Source of the DNA: Nilaparvata lugens
Taxonomy: Eukaryota > Arthropoda > Insecta > Hemiptera > Delphacidae
NCBI RefSeq assembly: GCF_014356525.2
Contig: NC_052505.1
Coordinates: 5,192,984 to 5,256,983, forward strand
Length of the DNA stretch: 64,000 nt
Reading direction: 5' to 3'
Shown: positions 1-9,920 of the stretch, piece after piece
How positions within the stretch are numbered: the first letter of the stretch is position 1
How the letters are laid out: each line of letters opens with the position of its first letter
Notes under the pieces: generated by a model
Databases searched by the model: none
What the model was told of the DNA's origin: nothing
Seen by the model: only the letters and a program-made list of their open reading frames with translations
Made by a program: the position numbers and the translations under genes

Positions 1-24
1 AATCATGTATTAGATTCTAGGCCT

Positions 25-411
25 TGTAGTGCTGTATTTTAAATGCCTCACGTTGCAAGCCAAATCGTGTGGTGCTTTTCCTGGGGGAGTTACTCTCGCC
101 TCCAAGGATAGGCCGACACACGTATAATGAATCTTGTACTGTGTCACCAGTATCGAGGTTATAAATTTTGAAACTGCGTGATAAACGATTCGTACTCAAT
201 TTGCAAAATAATTATAATTTTACTAAATAATTCTCTGAAAAAATGCGTAGTACAGAACGGTACTCTTATCTGATACTCAGCTGTTGATAAGGAAGCCTTA
301 TCGTTCGGGTGCTAACTATTCGTTTGGCAGATCTTTCATTCTATAAGGGTAATTACAATTTTCCTAGCTAATTCTCTCCTTTCATGAGATTTATTCAAAA
401 GTTTCATCACA
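25..411. mobile_element. Putative solo LTR with 4-bp target duplication
   Basis: A 387-bp block begins TGTAGTGCTG and ends CATCACA, so it has the TG...CA ends of an LTR. It is flanked by direct GCCT repeats at 21-24 and 412-415. The flanking DNA (1-24 joined to 412 onward) reads continuously into the same repeat found uninterrupted at 48325-48414, which has a single GCCT at that point. That paralogous empty site shows the block is an insertion. No coding sequence, PBS or partner LTR is visible, so a solo LTR is the simplest reading. A non-LTR insertion with chance TG/CA ends cannot be excluded. Confidence 0.55.
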
Positions 412-473
412 GCCTACACTGCGACGTTGCAATATCGTTGGCCGGGGCCTTGTATTAGAGGTGGCTATGCTTA
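412..473 (+). repeat. Right arm of foldback MITE (copy of the 48206 family)
   Basis: This stretch, together with positions 1-24, matches the right arm of the 209-bp foldback element at 48206-48414 and ends with the same GGCTATGC terminus. The left arm would lie before the window start. The copy is broken by the putative solo LTR at 25-411. Confidence 0.6.
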
Positions 474-990
474 CACACATCTCGCAAGAATTGGATGAAA
501 AATGAATCAAAATCAAGGTGGCAGTGAAATGATCCTTGAAACCTATATTCAACAATCGTACTGAACATGTGTTGTTATAAAGTAATTGCACTGTAACTCC
601 AGTCATTCTCAAGCTACAAACATCAAGAATTGAATGAATTATAAATCCAAATCAAGGTGGCGGTGGAACAACATTTTGAAACTGATCTTCGACAGTCGTA
701 CTGACCATACGTTGTTATAAAACAATTTCACTGTAACTGCAGCTTTCTTAAGCTACACACATCTCTCTAGAATTAGAGATGAAAAATGAATTCGAATCGA
801 GGTGGCAGTAGAATAAAGTTTGAAACCGATCTTCAACAGTTGTACTGACCATACGTTGTTATAAAGTAATTGCACTGTAATTCCAGTTATTCTCAAGCTA
901 CAAACATCAAGAATTGATGAATTATAAATCCAAATCAAGGTGGCGGTGGAACAACATTTTGAAACTGATCTTCAAAAGTCAATCTCACGT
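466..990. repeat. ~142-bp tandem satellite, about 3.6 units, dimeric higher order
   Basis: Units start at about 466, 613, 752 and 897, each opening with GCTA(C/T) and sharing the segment AAGGTGGC(A/G)GT..., a GTTGTTATAAA motif and a C-rich end. Units 613 and 897 are near-identical to each other, as are 466 and 752, so the real period is a dimer of about 285 bp. The array decays near 985. The short open frames on both strands here follow the repeat and have no independent support. Confidence 0.75.
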
Positions 991-1274
991 TGATTACGTT
1001 GAAACTTATTTCGAAACAAAGTCAAACGACACGTTGTTGTCAAATGTTTGGAAAGTAACTCTACTTATAATATTCAAATTCAAATTCAAATTCAAATTCT
1101 TTATTCTGCCTGACATTTTTTACAATGTATAAGCTCGTCAAAAAAATGTTATAGTGTTCTCCCCCAAATTTCCAATGTAAGCAATCTCGATCATTGATTA
1201 TCTGGAATCGATATGCATAGCGCATTATCTATTCTTATATAATAGAGTATTATCTATTCTATCTATAATACAAT

Positions 1275-1840
1275 ACAGGGAAGAATTGGCTATTACACGT
1301 ACGGGATAGGAAATTCATGAATGACGTATCATCTCGTCTGAACTACTGGACTGATTAACTTGAATTATTGCATAAAGATTTTCAATTTACCAAGGATGGT
1401 TGTAGGCCTACATTAGTATATCTAATGTGATATTTACTGTACATGATGATATAAATAATTTTAAATGTGATTTTGTGTTTGAAAATAGTTTTCTTGATTT
1501 TAAAATTTATAAAATAGAAACTCAGGAAGTGAAAGTGCGAATTTTTAGTGAGAAAAATGAAGAACCCAAGACATAACCTATAAACTTGAGTGTTGATAGG
1601 AAATGACATTGGGTAATACGGCGAGACAGAACATCCTAAAGGATCTCTCTGCCGATAAAAGCCATAAGAATAAATAATAAATAAAAATATAAATAATTAA
1701 TTTCACATACAGTGAACACATGAAAAATGAACAGCAAGAGCAATAATCTATATTATACAAAAGAAAGAAGATTTCAGTAGGTAAAGTTTTCAGTTTGTAA
1801 AGTTTTTGATTAGACCCTTGCGGAGTACAGGTTAACTGCT
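1275..1840. repeat. Dispersed repeat (ACGTACGGGATAGG family), interrupted
   Basis: The left part (about 1275-1415) and right part (about 1786-1840) match repeats at 15945-16160, 48083-48480 and 53470-53670. Shared landmarks are ACGTACGGGATAGGAAATTC, CTGGACTGATTAACTTG and a distal GCGGAGTACAGG terminus. In this copy about 370 bp of unrelated sequence, including a LINE-type 3' end, separates the two parts. Confidence 0.6.
1571..1705 (+). mobile_element. LINE-type 3' end inserted in dispersed repeat
   Basis: The sequence runs through GCCGATAAAAGCCATAAG into AATAAATAATAAATAAA and an A/T simple tail. This is the form of a non-LTR retrotransposon or SINE 3' end with polyadenylation signals. It lies inside the interrupted repeat at 1275-1840. 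No RT sequence is left. Confidence 0.4.
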
Positions 1841-1907
1841 AGTCATAAAATGAATTGGCTGAGAAAAGTTTTCAGCAGCTTTATGAATGAACTAAAATTG
1901 ATAGTAA

Positions 1908-2871
1908 GGCTAGTTTCACACTCTTGCGGTTCGTTCCGTTTTCGATTCGTTTTCGGCAAATTCCGATAAGTGTGAAACGGTAATTCGGTTTGAATTCGGT
2001 ACCGAATAGAAACCGCATAGAACCAAACGCCCACTTGACTCTAATAAATTCCATCAGGTTTCAATTCGTTGCTAGCGCGAGGCTCCTTTCACACACTTTC
2101 GGTTCGGTTCGGTTCGTTTCGTTTTCGGCAAATTCCGATAAGTGTGAAACGATGATTCGGTTTCAATTCGGTACCGAATAGCAACCGCATAGCACCGAAC
2201 GCCCCCTCGACACGAATAGGTTTCATTATATTCGAATTCGTTGAAAACAGGAAACAGGAAAAAACAAAGCCTTTCACACACGCTTGCTTTTTTTGTTTTT
2301 ATTTTAACCTGATATATCGTGTTTATCTGTTTCAAAATTTTCCAAGTCAAAATCATATGGTCAATTCATTCCTGTTAGTTCACAGAAACAATTTTTTTCA
2401 ATGGATACTTTTCTATAAAAATATGAAAGATATAAATTAAAACTTCATGAGAATTTTTGTTTTATTTTTTTTTTACTTTTCCACGAATATTACATGATTT
2501 CATCAATGGAGAGAAGAGATAAAGTTTTTTATACCATGTGTCAAAACAAGGAACAAATTTTCAATTAAAAAAATAATCTCTCTGAACTTCCAAAATTAAT
2601 ATAATCAAAAAGAAACCATTTATAAATAATTCACATTTTTAATTTACTTTAAAATTTTGTTGTTCAAGAAATAACATCTTACAATTTGACACCAACTGTT
2701 ATATTCAAATATACCAGCATGAACTGTGAAAATTCAAACACAGCTGTGTTTGAGAAGAAAATACCTAATTAGAACCGTACGAATTAAAACCTGACATGTA
2801 TGAAAGCCTCATTCGTTTTCGGTAACGAGCCGAACCGAACCGAATGAAACCGAAAGCGTGTGAAGCTAGCC
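1908..2871. mobile_element. Harbinger-like MITE with TAA target duplication
   Basis: Left end GGCTAGTTTCACACTCTTGC and right end (reverse complement) GGCTAGCTTCACACGCTTTC form a TIR of about 26 bp. Direct TAA repeats flank it at 1905-1907 and 2872-2874. A 3-bp TWA target is typical of PIF/Harbinger. The left TIR motif recurs internally at about 2087 and 2270 with GATAAGTGTGAAACG stretches, so the left half is itself a partial tandem duplication. No transposase is encoded, so it is non-autonomous. Confidence 0.7.
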
Positions 2872-2874
2872 TAA

Positions 2875-4094
2875 TTCATACAAATGGGCTAATTGAGACT
2901 TGAAATAATTGATTTCCAGATTTGGATAAAAAGGATTGTGTCAAAACCACTGACTTATTAAAATAGTCTGATACACTAGTTTCTGTTGAGACTTGACCAA
3001 TCTTATCTCTAGTGAATTGAGAGCAGTTTAATGGACTGAGTAAACTAGACTAGACTGAGACTTGTACACTGAAAACAGTTCCAGTAAAGGTTGAAGACCA
3101 GAATATTAATATTGTGAGTGAAGCACTACGATTCCTGTTGATCATTGAACAGCTTCAGTGTCATTGGCCGAGACTAGACACGCCCAAGTAGGCCTATTGT
3201 CAAGTCTTGACCATCAGAGCTCAAAGTTCATTGCTTCGCAGCTAATGGCCAATCGTAGAGCTCCAACCACATTGTATATACTGCTGCTTAATGATCAAGA
3301 TTTCAGTTTACCAGAGATTGATAATGATGTAACATCCAAATAAAAATATAGTATTCAAATTTATAGTATTAATCTAGTATCTTAAATTGTTTACATGATT
3401 ATGATAAGCGATCGAAGTAGAAAATTGATACGCCAAATAAAAACTGACTCAAAAAACATATCTGTTACCTGATGAATAAGTGGTTTCGACAATATTAAGT
3501 TGTTTCAATCAAATCCAATATGGTCATATAAAATAACGAAACATCGCCTTTCCGACAACCGATTGACTGATTCTCAATTAAATTACCAATGCAACTCAGC
3601 ATTATTAAAACGGGAATTTTTTTTCAAAAACTTATCCAGAGACAAAAACTCTTCTTTTTCTTTCATACAAGGTTTAAAACAGCCTGTTCCTTGTTTTAAA
3701 CAAGCCTCTTTATACAGGATCTTTCTTGCCTGTTCGACTCACAATAGGAGGCAAAAACTCCGGCCGCGGAGACAAAAACTTGTGGGCAAATTGCTAATAC
3801 TTAGTGCATAATCATTTGAAATGGGTGGAGGAAGTAGAAAATTGATACGTTAAATATAAGAACTGGCTCAAAAAATCAAAGAACATTTTTTACCTAATGT
3901 TTTAAAGTACATTAATTTTGGATTTATTCTTTATTTTTCAGAACTTTGCTGATTATGCCAATAAAAATGTATGAGAGCAATACTGGTCTGTATAGTATAT
4001 ATAGTTTTTATATTATTGTATTCCAAACTTTGAATTATATATTATGCTGCCACACCTGAAGGATAGACTAGAATTTCTTTCCTCTATCGAATTT
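2875..4094. other. Gene-free stretch with one spaced direct repeat
   Basis: No convincing coding sequence or RNA gene. A ~70-bp block beginning GAAGTAGAAAATTGATACG occurs at about 3409-3480 and again at 3829-3900, some 420 bp apart. The open frames here (for example 3500-3811) lack recognisable domains and look like chance. Confidence 0.5.
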
Positions 4095-4114
4095 CCTCAG
4101 TTCAACCAAAAAAT

Positions 4115-4160
4115 ACCACTGAAGATGATGCCTTGAGTGCATTGAAACTTAAGTTTGGGT
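4115..4160 (+). ncRNA. Hammerhead-like motif in a Penelope-type 3' region
   Basis: The order of elements fits a minimal type I hammerhead: stem I strand CCA (4116-4118), core CTGAAGA (4119-4125), a stem II hairpin with GATGC against GCATT, core GAA (4144-4146), then AC/GT closing a 2-bp stem III around TTAA, T as the cleavage-site base, and TGG (4156-4158) to pair back with CCA. Hammerheads of this compact kind are known from Penelope-like elements. Activity is inferred, not shown. Truncated relatives follow at 4487-4625, and a mutated one lies at 31619-31661. Confidence 0.45.
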
Positions 4161-4207
4161 CAAAAAAGTTATGTGTAACTGACAAAATCGTTTTTATTAA
4201 GTGCAAT

Positions 4208-4420
4208 ATTGAATGAGAAAGACTAAGAAATTGTCAAAAAACCACTGATTTATTGATAATTAGAAAGACCGGTTTCGGTTATTACACCATTGTCAATCTC
4301 TGATCAGAGATTATCAGACCTTATCAGAGATTGACAATGGTGTAATAACCGAAACCGGTCTTTCTAATTATCAATAAATCAGTGGTTTTTTGACAATTTC
4401 TTAGTCTTTTTCATTCAATA
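4208..4420. repeat. Near-perfect palindrome: two PLE 3' ends head to head
   Basis: About 95-bp arms read from GAATGAGAAAGACTAAG into ATTGTCAAAAAACCACTG and ACCGGTTTCGGTTATTAC, then repeat as the reverse complement after a ~20-bp centre. The arm matches the DNA just 3' of the PLE coding remnant at 19625-19735. The palindromic ACCGGT next to GAA matches stem III of dimeric hammerheads, but the CTGANGA core has decayed to TTGACAA. Confidence 0.7.
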
Positions 4421-4486
4421 TGAATAATTACCACAATATCAACTTCTCAACTACACAAAAAGGGCAATATTTCTAAAGTTTTCTAT

Positions 4487-4625
4487 TGAAACTTAAGTTT
4501 GGCTCAAATAAATTATGTGTAACTGACAATATCGTTTTTATTAAGTGCAATATTTCTAAAGTTTTCTATTGAAACTTAAGTTTGGCTCAAATAAATTATG
4601 TGTAACTGACAATATAGTTTTTATA
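4487..4625 (+). repeat. Tandem pair of truncated PLE 3'-end segments
   Basis: A segment from TTCTATTGAAACTTAAG through AATTATGTGTAACTGAC is present at about 4487-4545 and again at 4567-4625 (80-bp period). It matches the downstream half of the hammerhead-like region at 4144-4195 and lacks the CTGANGA half. Confidence 0.6.
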
Positions 4626-4944
4626 AAAGTTTTTTATTCATTGAGATACATTCTATGATTTATTTGAAGTATTATGTCAACCTTCAAAATTCGAAATATT
4701 CAAATCATTATTCCTGGACCGAAAATCAAGTGGAGAAGCAGTGTGTAATGTCATATCCTCAACCTTTGGACAACATTAATTTCTTATCAAAATTTTTGGA
4801 GAGAAATAGTACAGGCTCAGCCTAGTTTTTCCTACAATATCATAATTATGTTATGATTGTAGTATTTTGTACAATAAATTAATATTACATCTCAATATTT
4901 TTTGACCAATTTGCTTAATGAAGCAACAAAAAGGATGCATTCCT

Positions 4945-5260
4945 AGTAGTTTTTGGATCATGACAATGTGAGATGGAGGAGAATTAATTGTTGAGGGAAA
5001 AAATTGAGTAGAATTTTTTGAATGATGCAAATTGAATCACCTCTCATGTATAGTAGGAAAGATCGTTCAATTGAGAGGAAGCTATCCAGAAAATTTTTAA
5101 TTTGTCAGTTCATTTTCGGATCATGACCATATTACTCGTTTATTACCTAATAGAACGAGACGAATTTATTGAATGATGCAAATGCAATTACCTACTAACA
5201 AGTAGGAAAGATCGTTCAATTGGGAGGAAGTTATCCAGCAAAATTTAGATTCAGTTCGTT
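4945..5260 (+). repeat. Two-copy tandem duplication, ~160-bp unit
   Basis: Landmarks GGATCATGAC, GAATGATGCAAAT and GTAGGAAAGATCGTTCAATT occur in the same order twice, about 160 bp apart (first at 4954, 5021 and 5053; second at 5117, 5171 and 5202). The copies have diverged. The rest of 4626-5620 shows nothing recognisable. Confidence 0.6.
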
Positions 5261-5626
5261 TTCCAGCTAATTTATTCAGTTTCCGCACACTCTATTACAG
5301 CGGAAAGCTCTTGAAGAGGATATGGGAGAACATAATGAATGCTTATAACATGTGGTGAGAAGCCGGTAGTGCTGTGTCAGGCAAATTGGACTTTGAATAT
5401 TTAAATAGGTGTAAAATTCAGTGCCGAAGCAATGTGCTGGATTCGCACAGTTGACTGCCAAATGAGAGAAGAGCTCGCATCAACTCCCAGGTGTGTAATA
5501 AAACTGCGAAATTGAACTTCCCAACAAGGCTCGTGTAACGGATCGGCTCTAGTGAATTATCCTCTTTCACCGGTATTTTCTTTTGCCATGTTTTGTGTAC
5601 ACTTGATAAATAAAACACCAGTATCA

Positions 5627-5891
5627 TTGACCGAGCGAAGTGAGGTCTAAGATCCAAGTAAAAGGTTTTGCATTTCTCTTTAAAGAAGTTTTGCATATCT
5701 CTTTAAACATTTCTCCCCATATTTATAATTCTTATGTTCCGCCTTCACGGGAAACGCAGCACTAGATTTTCATGAAATTTGAAAGGTATGTTCCTTTTTG
5801 ACTTTCGCGTCGACGTATACATAAGGTTTTTTGAAATTTTTTATTTTAAGGGTAATAGAAAAGAAAAAGGAGTCTCCTTCGAATGCCAATA
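5627..5891 (-). mobile_element. Helitron-like repeat end (GACCGAGCGAAGTGAGGTC family)
   Basis: Starts with the hairpin-like GACCGAGCGAAGTGAGGTC and runs through GATTTTCATGAAATTTG and GCGTCGACGTATAC to GCCAATAT. Other copies lie at 33105-33300, 43015-43350, 50515-50885 and 57215-57610. The hairpin near one end resembles Helitron 3' ends, but CTRR is not clear, so the class is tentative. The element resumes at 6331 after the insertion at 5892-6330. Confidence 0.5.
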
Positions 5892-6330
5892 TCCTATACT
5901 ATTAAACGATCGATTTATGTTTATATGACCAGATGTTTAGATGCTTTTATGTTTGTATTTCACCGGATCTCGAAAAAGGCTCTAACGATTTTCACGAAAT
6001 TTGGAACAAAGTAGGTTTATGATATAAAAGTTCGATTGCACTAGGTCTTATCCTTGGGAGAACTCGCTGAACGACATGAAAAGGATAATTCATCCTTGGC
6101 TGAAACAACTGAAACTTTCGTCGTCTGTGGATAGTAAAAAGTGAGCGAGTGTTGATTCTGTGGAAAATCAGAATATCTCATCCTCGAAATTCATAAGCTG
6201 ACGTATAGCCGTAGCTGTAACAGTATATTTCGCACCTAGGGCCGAAAAATAAAACCACGATCATTTTAGAGAATTGTGTTCTGTTTATCGATAACTAAAA
6301 AAAACGAGCGAAGCTCGGTGCCCCGATATT
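5892..6330 (+). mobile_element. Helentron-like element nested between T and T
   Basis: Begins TCCTATACTATTAAACGATC and ends with a CGAGCGAAGCTCG hairpin followed by GTGCCCCGATATT. Copies occur at 14043-14765, 37387-37526, 37973-38618 and 42292-42738. It interrupts the repeat at 5627-6640: a copy at 57600 reads through the junction without it. Insertion between two T residues and a 3' hairpin suit Helentron/DINE-type rolling-circle elements. No Rep/helicase is encoded. Confidence 0.55.
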
Positions 6331-6640
6331 AATTTACCGTAAAAATCAGACTATAGAATTATTCATCATAAATCAGCTGTTGAGTGGATTATTAATTGCA
6401 TGCAATGACGCATGCAATTGATATCTCAATGTAACTTGGAAGAAAGTCAGCTGTCGTGTGGTCTATTAATTGCAAGTAAATCAGACTATAGAATTATTCA
6501 TCATAAATCAGCTGTTGAGTGAATTATTCATTGAGTGCAACGATGCATGCAATTAATATCTCAATGTAACTTGGTAGAAAGTCAGCTGTCGTGTGGACCA
6601 TTAATTGCAAGCAATGAGGCATGCAATTGATAACTCGAAG
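6331..6640. repeat. 135-bp tandem pair, continuation of the interrupted repeat
   Basis: ATCAGACTATAGAATTATTC starts at 6345 and again at 6480, giving a 135-bp period. Each unit contains ATCAGCTGTTGAGTG and a TGCATGCAATTAATA palindrome-rich part. Inverted relatives lie at 50515-50700 and single units at 43015-43100 and 57605-57650. Confidence 0.65.
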
Positions 6641-6740
6641 TAGCATATTCTTTTCTCCCGACTTTTCTCTGCTTTTGATGATAGTAGTTGTTTACAACAA
6701 ATTATTAGCATTGCAATGCTAATAATTATAATTAATGGAG

Positions 6741-7000
6741 TGATCCGTGGTCTAGTTTGAATCTTTTTTGGATTGAGTGCTTGCGTAGCAGCATAGCGAT
6801 CCCGGGTTCAAACCCTCTCAATACCAAAAGTTTTTCAACCAGATCACTCCCGTGTTATCGGATGGGCACGTTAAATTGTCGGTCCCGGCTGAAGTATGAC
6901 AGTCGTAAGGCCCATTGACGGTTTAAATTATATATGCAGGCGGTGGGACCTTCCCGCAAGGGACTCCCCACCAACAAAAGTCATACGAATTTACTTTTTT
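6741..7000 (+). mobile_element. tRNA-derived SINE, full-length-like
   Basis: A pol III box A (TGGTCTAGTTTG, about 6749-6760) and box B (GGTTCAAACCC, 6805-6815) are followed by a body with CACTCCCGTGTTATCGGATG, GGCCCATTGACGG and ACTCCCCACCAACAAAAG, then an A/T tail. A second copy on the minus strand at 45651-45885 covers the same extent. The tRNA-like head has a ~20-bp interruption in the D-arm region compared with that copy. Transcription would be by RNA polymerase III and mobilisation by a partner LINE. Confidence 0.7.
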
Positions 7001-7040
7001 ATAATTAATATTATATTATTGTCGATACAACTCAAACAGC

Positions 7041-7175
7041 GATTAGTTGTTTACACACCGATATCTTGCCGACAGGTCAGGACAGGACATAATTCACTCT
7101 GATGGACATTGCTAGAGGAGGCTGTGGTTTTTATCTGAGCGAGGTCTACTGTTCACAGAACTACAAGTAATGATT
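7041..7175. repeat. Dispersed repeat end (GTCTACTGTTCACAGAAC)
   Basis: The terminus GAGGTCTACTGTTCACAGAA also occurs at 57742-57765 and, inverted, at 41865-41900 and 50240-50265. The adjoining ACCGATATCTTGCC segment has an inverted partner at 50330-50350. Probably the end of a TIR element, but both ends of a single copy could not be paired with confidence. Confidence 0.45.
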
Positions 7176-7523
7176 GATTTGTTTATCTAATCACATTCAA
7201 GTCCCAGAGATTGTACAGTTTTGTAGACTGCCTAGCGTCTACCGGTGAAGATTCAGCCTGTAGATTGCGTTACTAACATTGCGAGAAAAATTATCACCCA
7301 TTTCTCAACGTTGGAAATTTATGCAAAAAATTAAGGCTTCAGCGAGGTTCACTATAGCGATAGGCTGTTGAATGAAACCCTGTTGTCAATGTCTGCAGTA
7401 GCAGAAGTCTTCGGGGTGATTTACAGCTTTTATTTAGGATTTTCGTTAATTAATAATTATGTATTAATTAGCATTTGAATAAATGCATTCTCTATTTAAT
7501 TCCATCTGTTGAATGAAAGCTTA

Positions 7524-7671
7524 GGCCCGGTTGCACATAAGCCGGTTAAGTTTTAACCGTGATTAATTCCACGAGAACCAATCAGAGAAAACCGTTTTTG
7601 AAATGACGGCTTCTCTGATTGGTTCTCGTGGAATTAATCACGGTTGAAATTTAACCGGATTCAAACGGCAC
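7524..7671. mobile_element. Foldback MITE with TTA target duplication
   Basis: Terminal GGCCCGGTTGCAC and GTGATTAATTCCACGAGAAC arms pair with the right half over ~60 bp. TTA occurs directly on both sides (7521-7523, 7672-7674). Related copies are 8178-8328 and a decayed one at 19823-19968. TTA targets are typical of PIF/Harbinger-type MITEs. Confidence 0.7.
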
Positions 7672-7700
7672 TTAGAGAGTCAGAAGAGTTTGCTCCTGTA

Positions 7701-8060
7701 GAGAGGTCGACGTTATAATGGCAGTATCTGATTACCGTTGGTGTTGCTATCCTTGTTTATCATTCAGAAAGCACAAAGCGCTGTCGTTTTCTAGCTCCGC
7801 AAAGTTGCCAGATCGTTTTGAACTATGTAGAAATATGATTGATCAACAAGATATTCAATCTAGATTATGTAAATTCATTATTCAATCATTGAAAAATATG
7901 TTTTCCTGACGAATAAAATATAACAAGGATGAACCGTTAATATCACAGCAGATATTATTATACCGGTATTAGCTATCCTCTATAGAAGGCAGTGGCAAGA
8001 TGAGAATCGGCAACGCTGTTCTCCTATCTTTCTCTGCTGTCATAATAATGTGGACCTCTA
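7701..8060. mobile_element. TA-flanked MITE (GAGGTCCACGTTATAATGGC family)
   Basis: Left end GAGGTCGACGTTATAATGGC pairs with the right end, whose reverse complement starts GAGGTCCACATTATTATGAC. TA dinucleotides flank both ends, as for Tc1/mariner-type MITEs. Further copies or ends are at 34289-35619, 37707 onward, 39860-39955, 53673-55670 and 60127-60215. A 63-codon open frame inside is not conserved. Confidence 0.65.
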
Positions 8061-8177
8061 TAATAAATCAAAATTATGACTGATCTCTCAACGTCACTGT
8101 TATCATTTATCCAAGGCCTTGATCAAACTCAATTTGGAATAAGTAGCAGAGGAAAAATGAATCTCAATTATCCCTTA

Positions 8178-8328
8178 GTGCTGGTTGCACAACAGCCGGT
8201 TAAATTCTAACCGTGATTAATGCCACGAGAACCAATCACAGAAGCCGTCTTTTCAAAAACGCCCTCTCTAATTGTTCTCGTGGAGTTAATCACGGTTAAA
8301 ATTTAACCGGCTGTTGTGCAACCGGACC
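8178..8328. mobile_element. Foldback MITE, second copy of the 7524 family
   Basis: Arms GGTTGCACAACAGCCGGTTA ... and its reverse complement enclose CCACGAGAACCAATCA and its complement. Flanks are TTA on the left and TCA on the right, consistent with a mutated TTA duplication. Confidence 0.7.
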
Positions 8329-8351
8329 TCAGTCCTCATCTTGGACTTTGT

Positions 8352-8455
8352 CACCTATAAATTTGGAAGAAAAATAGCAAAAGGACTACCTTATTATTTT
8401 ATCTTCTATAATATTATTGCATTAGTGTCATTTGCATTGTAAATAAATAAATACA
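8352..8455 (+). mobile_element. LINE/SINE 3' end (AATAGCA-AAGG family)
   Basis: AATTTGGAAGAAAAATAGCA runs to a TTGTAAATAAATAAATA tail. The family recurs at 45232-45345, 51872-51960 (plus) and 57105-57212, 57790-57905 (minus), each ending in an AATAAA-like simple repeat. Only the 3' ends are present. Confidence 0.55.
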
Positions 8456-9150
8456 TTAGTTTAAAAAAATGAGGAGCTTGGACGTTTCAAATACGTATAG
8501 AATAGAATGAGTTTTTTATTTGTTGACCTGGCGAAGTTTGGATAGTTATAAACACTGTAACAGAGGACAATGAACAGAGTGGAGTAGAAAGAAGAATTTG
8601 CAAAAATATGGATGAAATGTGAAAATCAATAATATTGATGAGAGTTGTGTTTGGGAGGGAAACTACAATTATTATCACTAGCGAATTCATTGACAAACGA
8701 TCAAAAGTTTTAAAAATTGCAATTTTGTAGCGAAAGGTTGGCTCGCAGCCTATGAAATTGAAAATATCAGAGCACTTCAACACAGATTTAAACCTGTTCA
8801 TTCTAGTCAACCTGGACACAGCCTACCAATTTCATCAATTAATTTAATGATACGTAATTATGAGCCGCGTCGGTGAGAGAGCTTAGGAAGAAGAAATCAT
8901 ATTCATTAACTAATTATAAGCCACAAAGGTGAAAATAAAGAGAGCTTGGGAAGAAGACTCTCATTCATTAATTAAATCGGAAAAATAGTAGGATAATACA
9001 GCTTTATCGAGTCAGTTTATATAATAATATTCATTATTGGTTATCCATCTTATTTCCACTACTACTATTGCTATTGTATTCATAAAATGGAATTATAGGA
9101 CCCTTTTAAAATTAATAAAATATTAAAAACAAGAATACAAATAATTGTAA
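8456..9150. other. Gene-free stretch with a decayed two-copy repeat
   Basis: A ~55-bp block with GAGAGAGCTTAGGAAGAAGA occurs at about 8863-8915 and again, decayed, at 8916-8975. A 110-codon minus-strand frame at 8487-8819 has no recognisable domain and I treat it as chance. Confidence 0.45.
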
Positions 9151-9151
9151 C

Positions 9152-9190
9152 GTAACTACTAGTTTCGGTGATCACACCATCGTCAGGTTA
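9152..9190 (-). ncRNA. Hammerhead-like core, minus strand, PLE 3' end
   Basis: Read on the minus strand: CTGACGA (9186-9180), a hairpin GGTG/CACC, then GAAAC (9166-9162) and a short AC/GT closing pair. CTGANGA...GAAA is the hammerhead core, and its setting matches PLE ends elsewhere in the window. Stem I pairing is weak, so activity is doubtful. Confidence 0.4.
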
Positions 9191-9194
9191 TAAA

Positions 9195-9859
9195 AATCTG
9201 GTGTGGCGCACTCACACAACTTTCCTTGCCGTTATGAAAATTGATCAACTGACGCTAGTGTTCCCGCGCATATCAAATCTACTATTCCAAGATCTGAGAC
9301 AGCTGGTAACAGTACAATAGCGCTGCAAACACACGAAGTCTGCTCTCTCTTCATAGTGAATGATTTAATAGAATCAACAGTTGCCAACAGTTGAATAATT
9401 TTATTTTCTCGCATTTCGAGCTTATTTTCAATTTTAGGTGAAAATGTTACTGAACATAAATTGTAGAGATTTTGATGCTGAATCTTTTCCACCTAATTTT
9501 AATTGTTTAAATTGTATCTGAAGCCTGATAATTGGGGTTCTAAAATCAAACTTTGCATAGATGGGGCGGTACTCCTGGAATTTTTACAGATATGGGACTT
9601 ATGGCAGTCGATAGAGCTTATCAATGACTTCTCCAGGTATGAATTTGATAAAAATCGTTGGAGCCGTTTCCAAGAAAATCGCGAAAAACCCTGTTTTTGA
9701 CAACATTTTCGCCATTTTAGCCGCCATCTTGAATTGCATTTGATCGAAATTGTTCTTGTCGGATCCTTATAGTGTAAGCACCTTAAGTTCCAAATTTCAA
9801 GTCATCCCATTGATTGGGAGATGAGATATCGTGTACACAGACGCACATACACACACACA

Positions 9860-9920
<61 letters not shown>

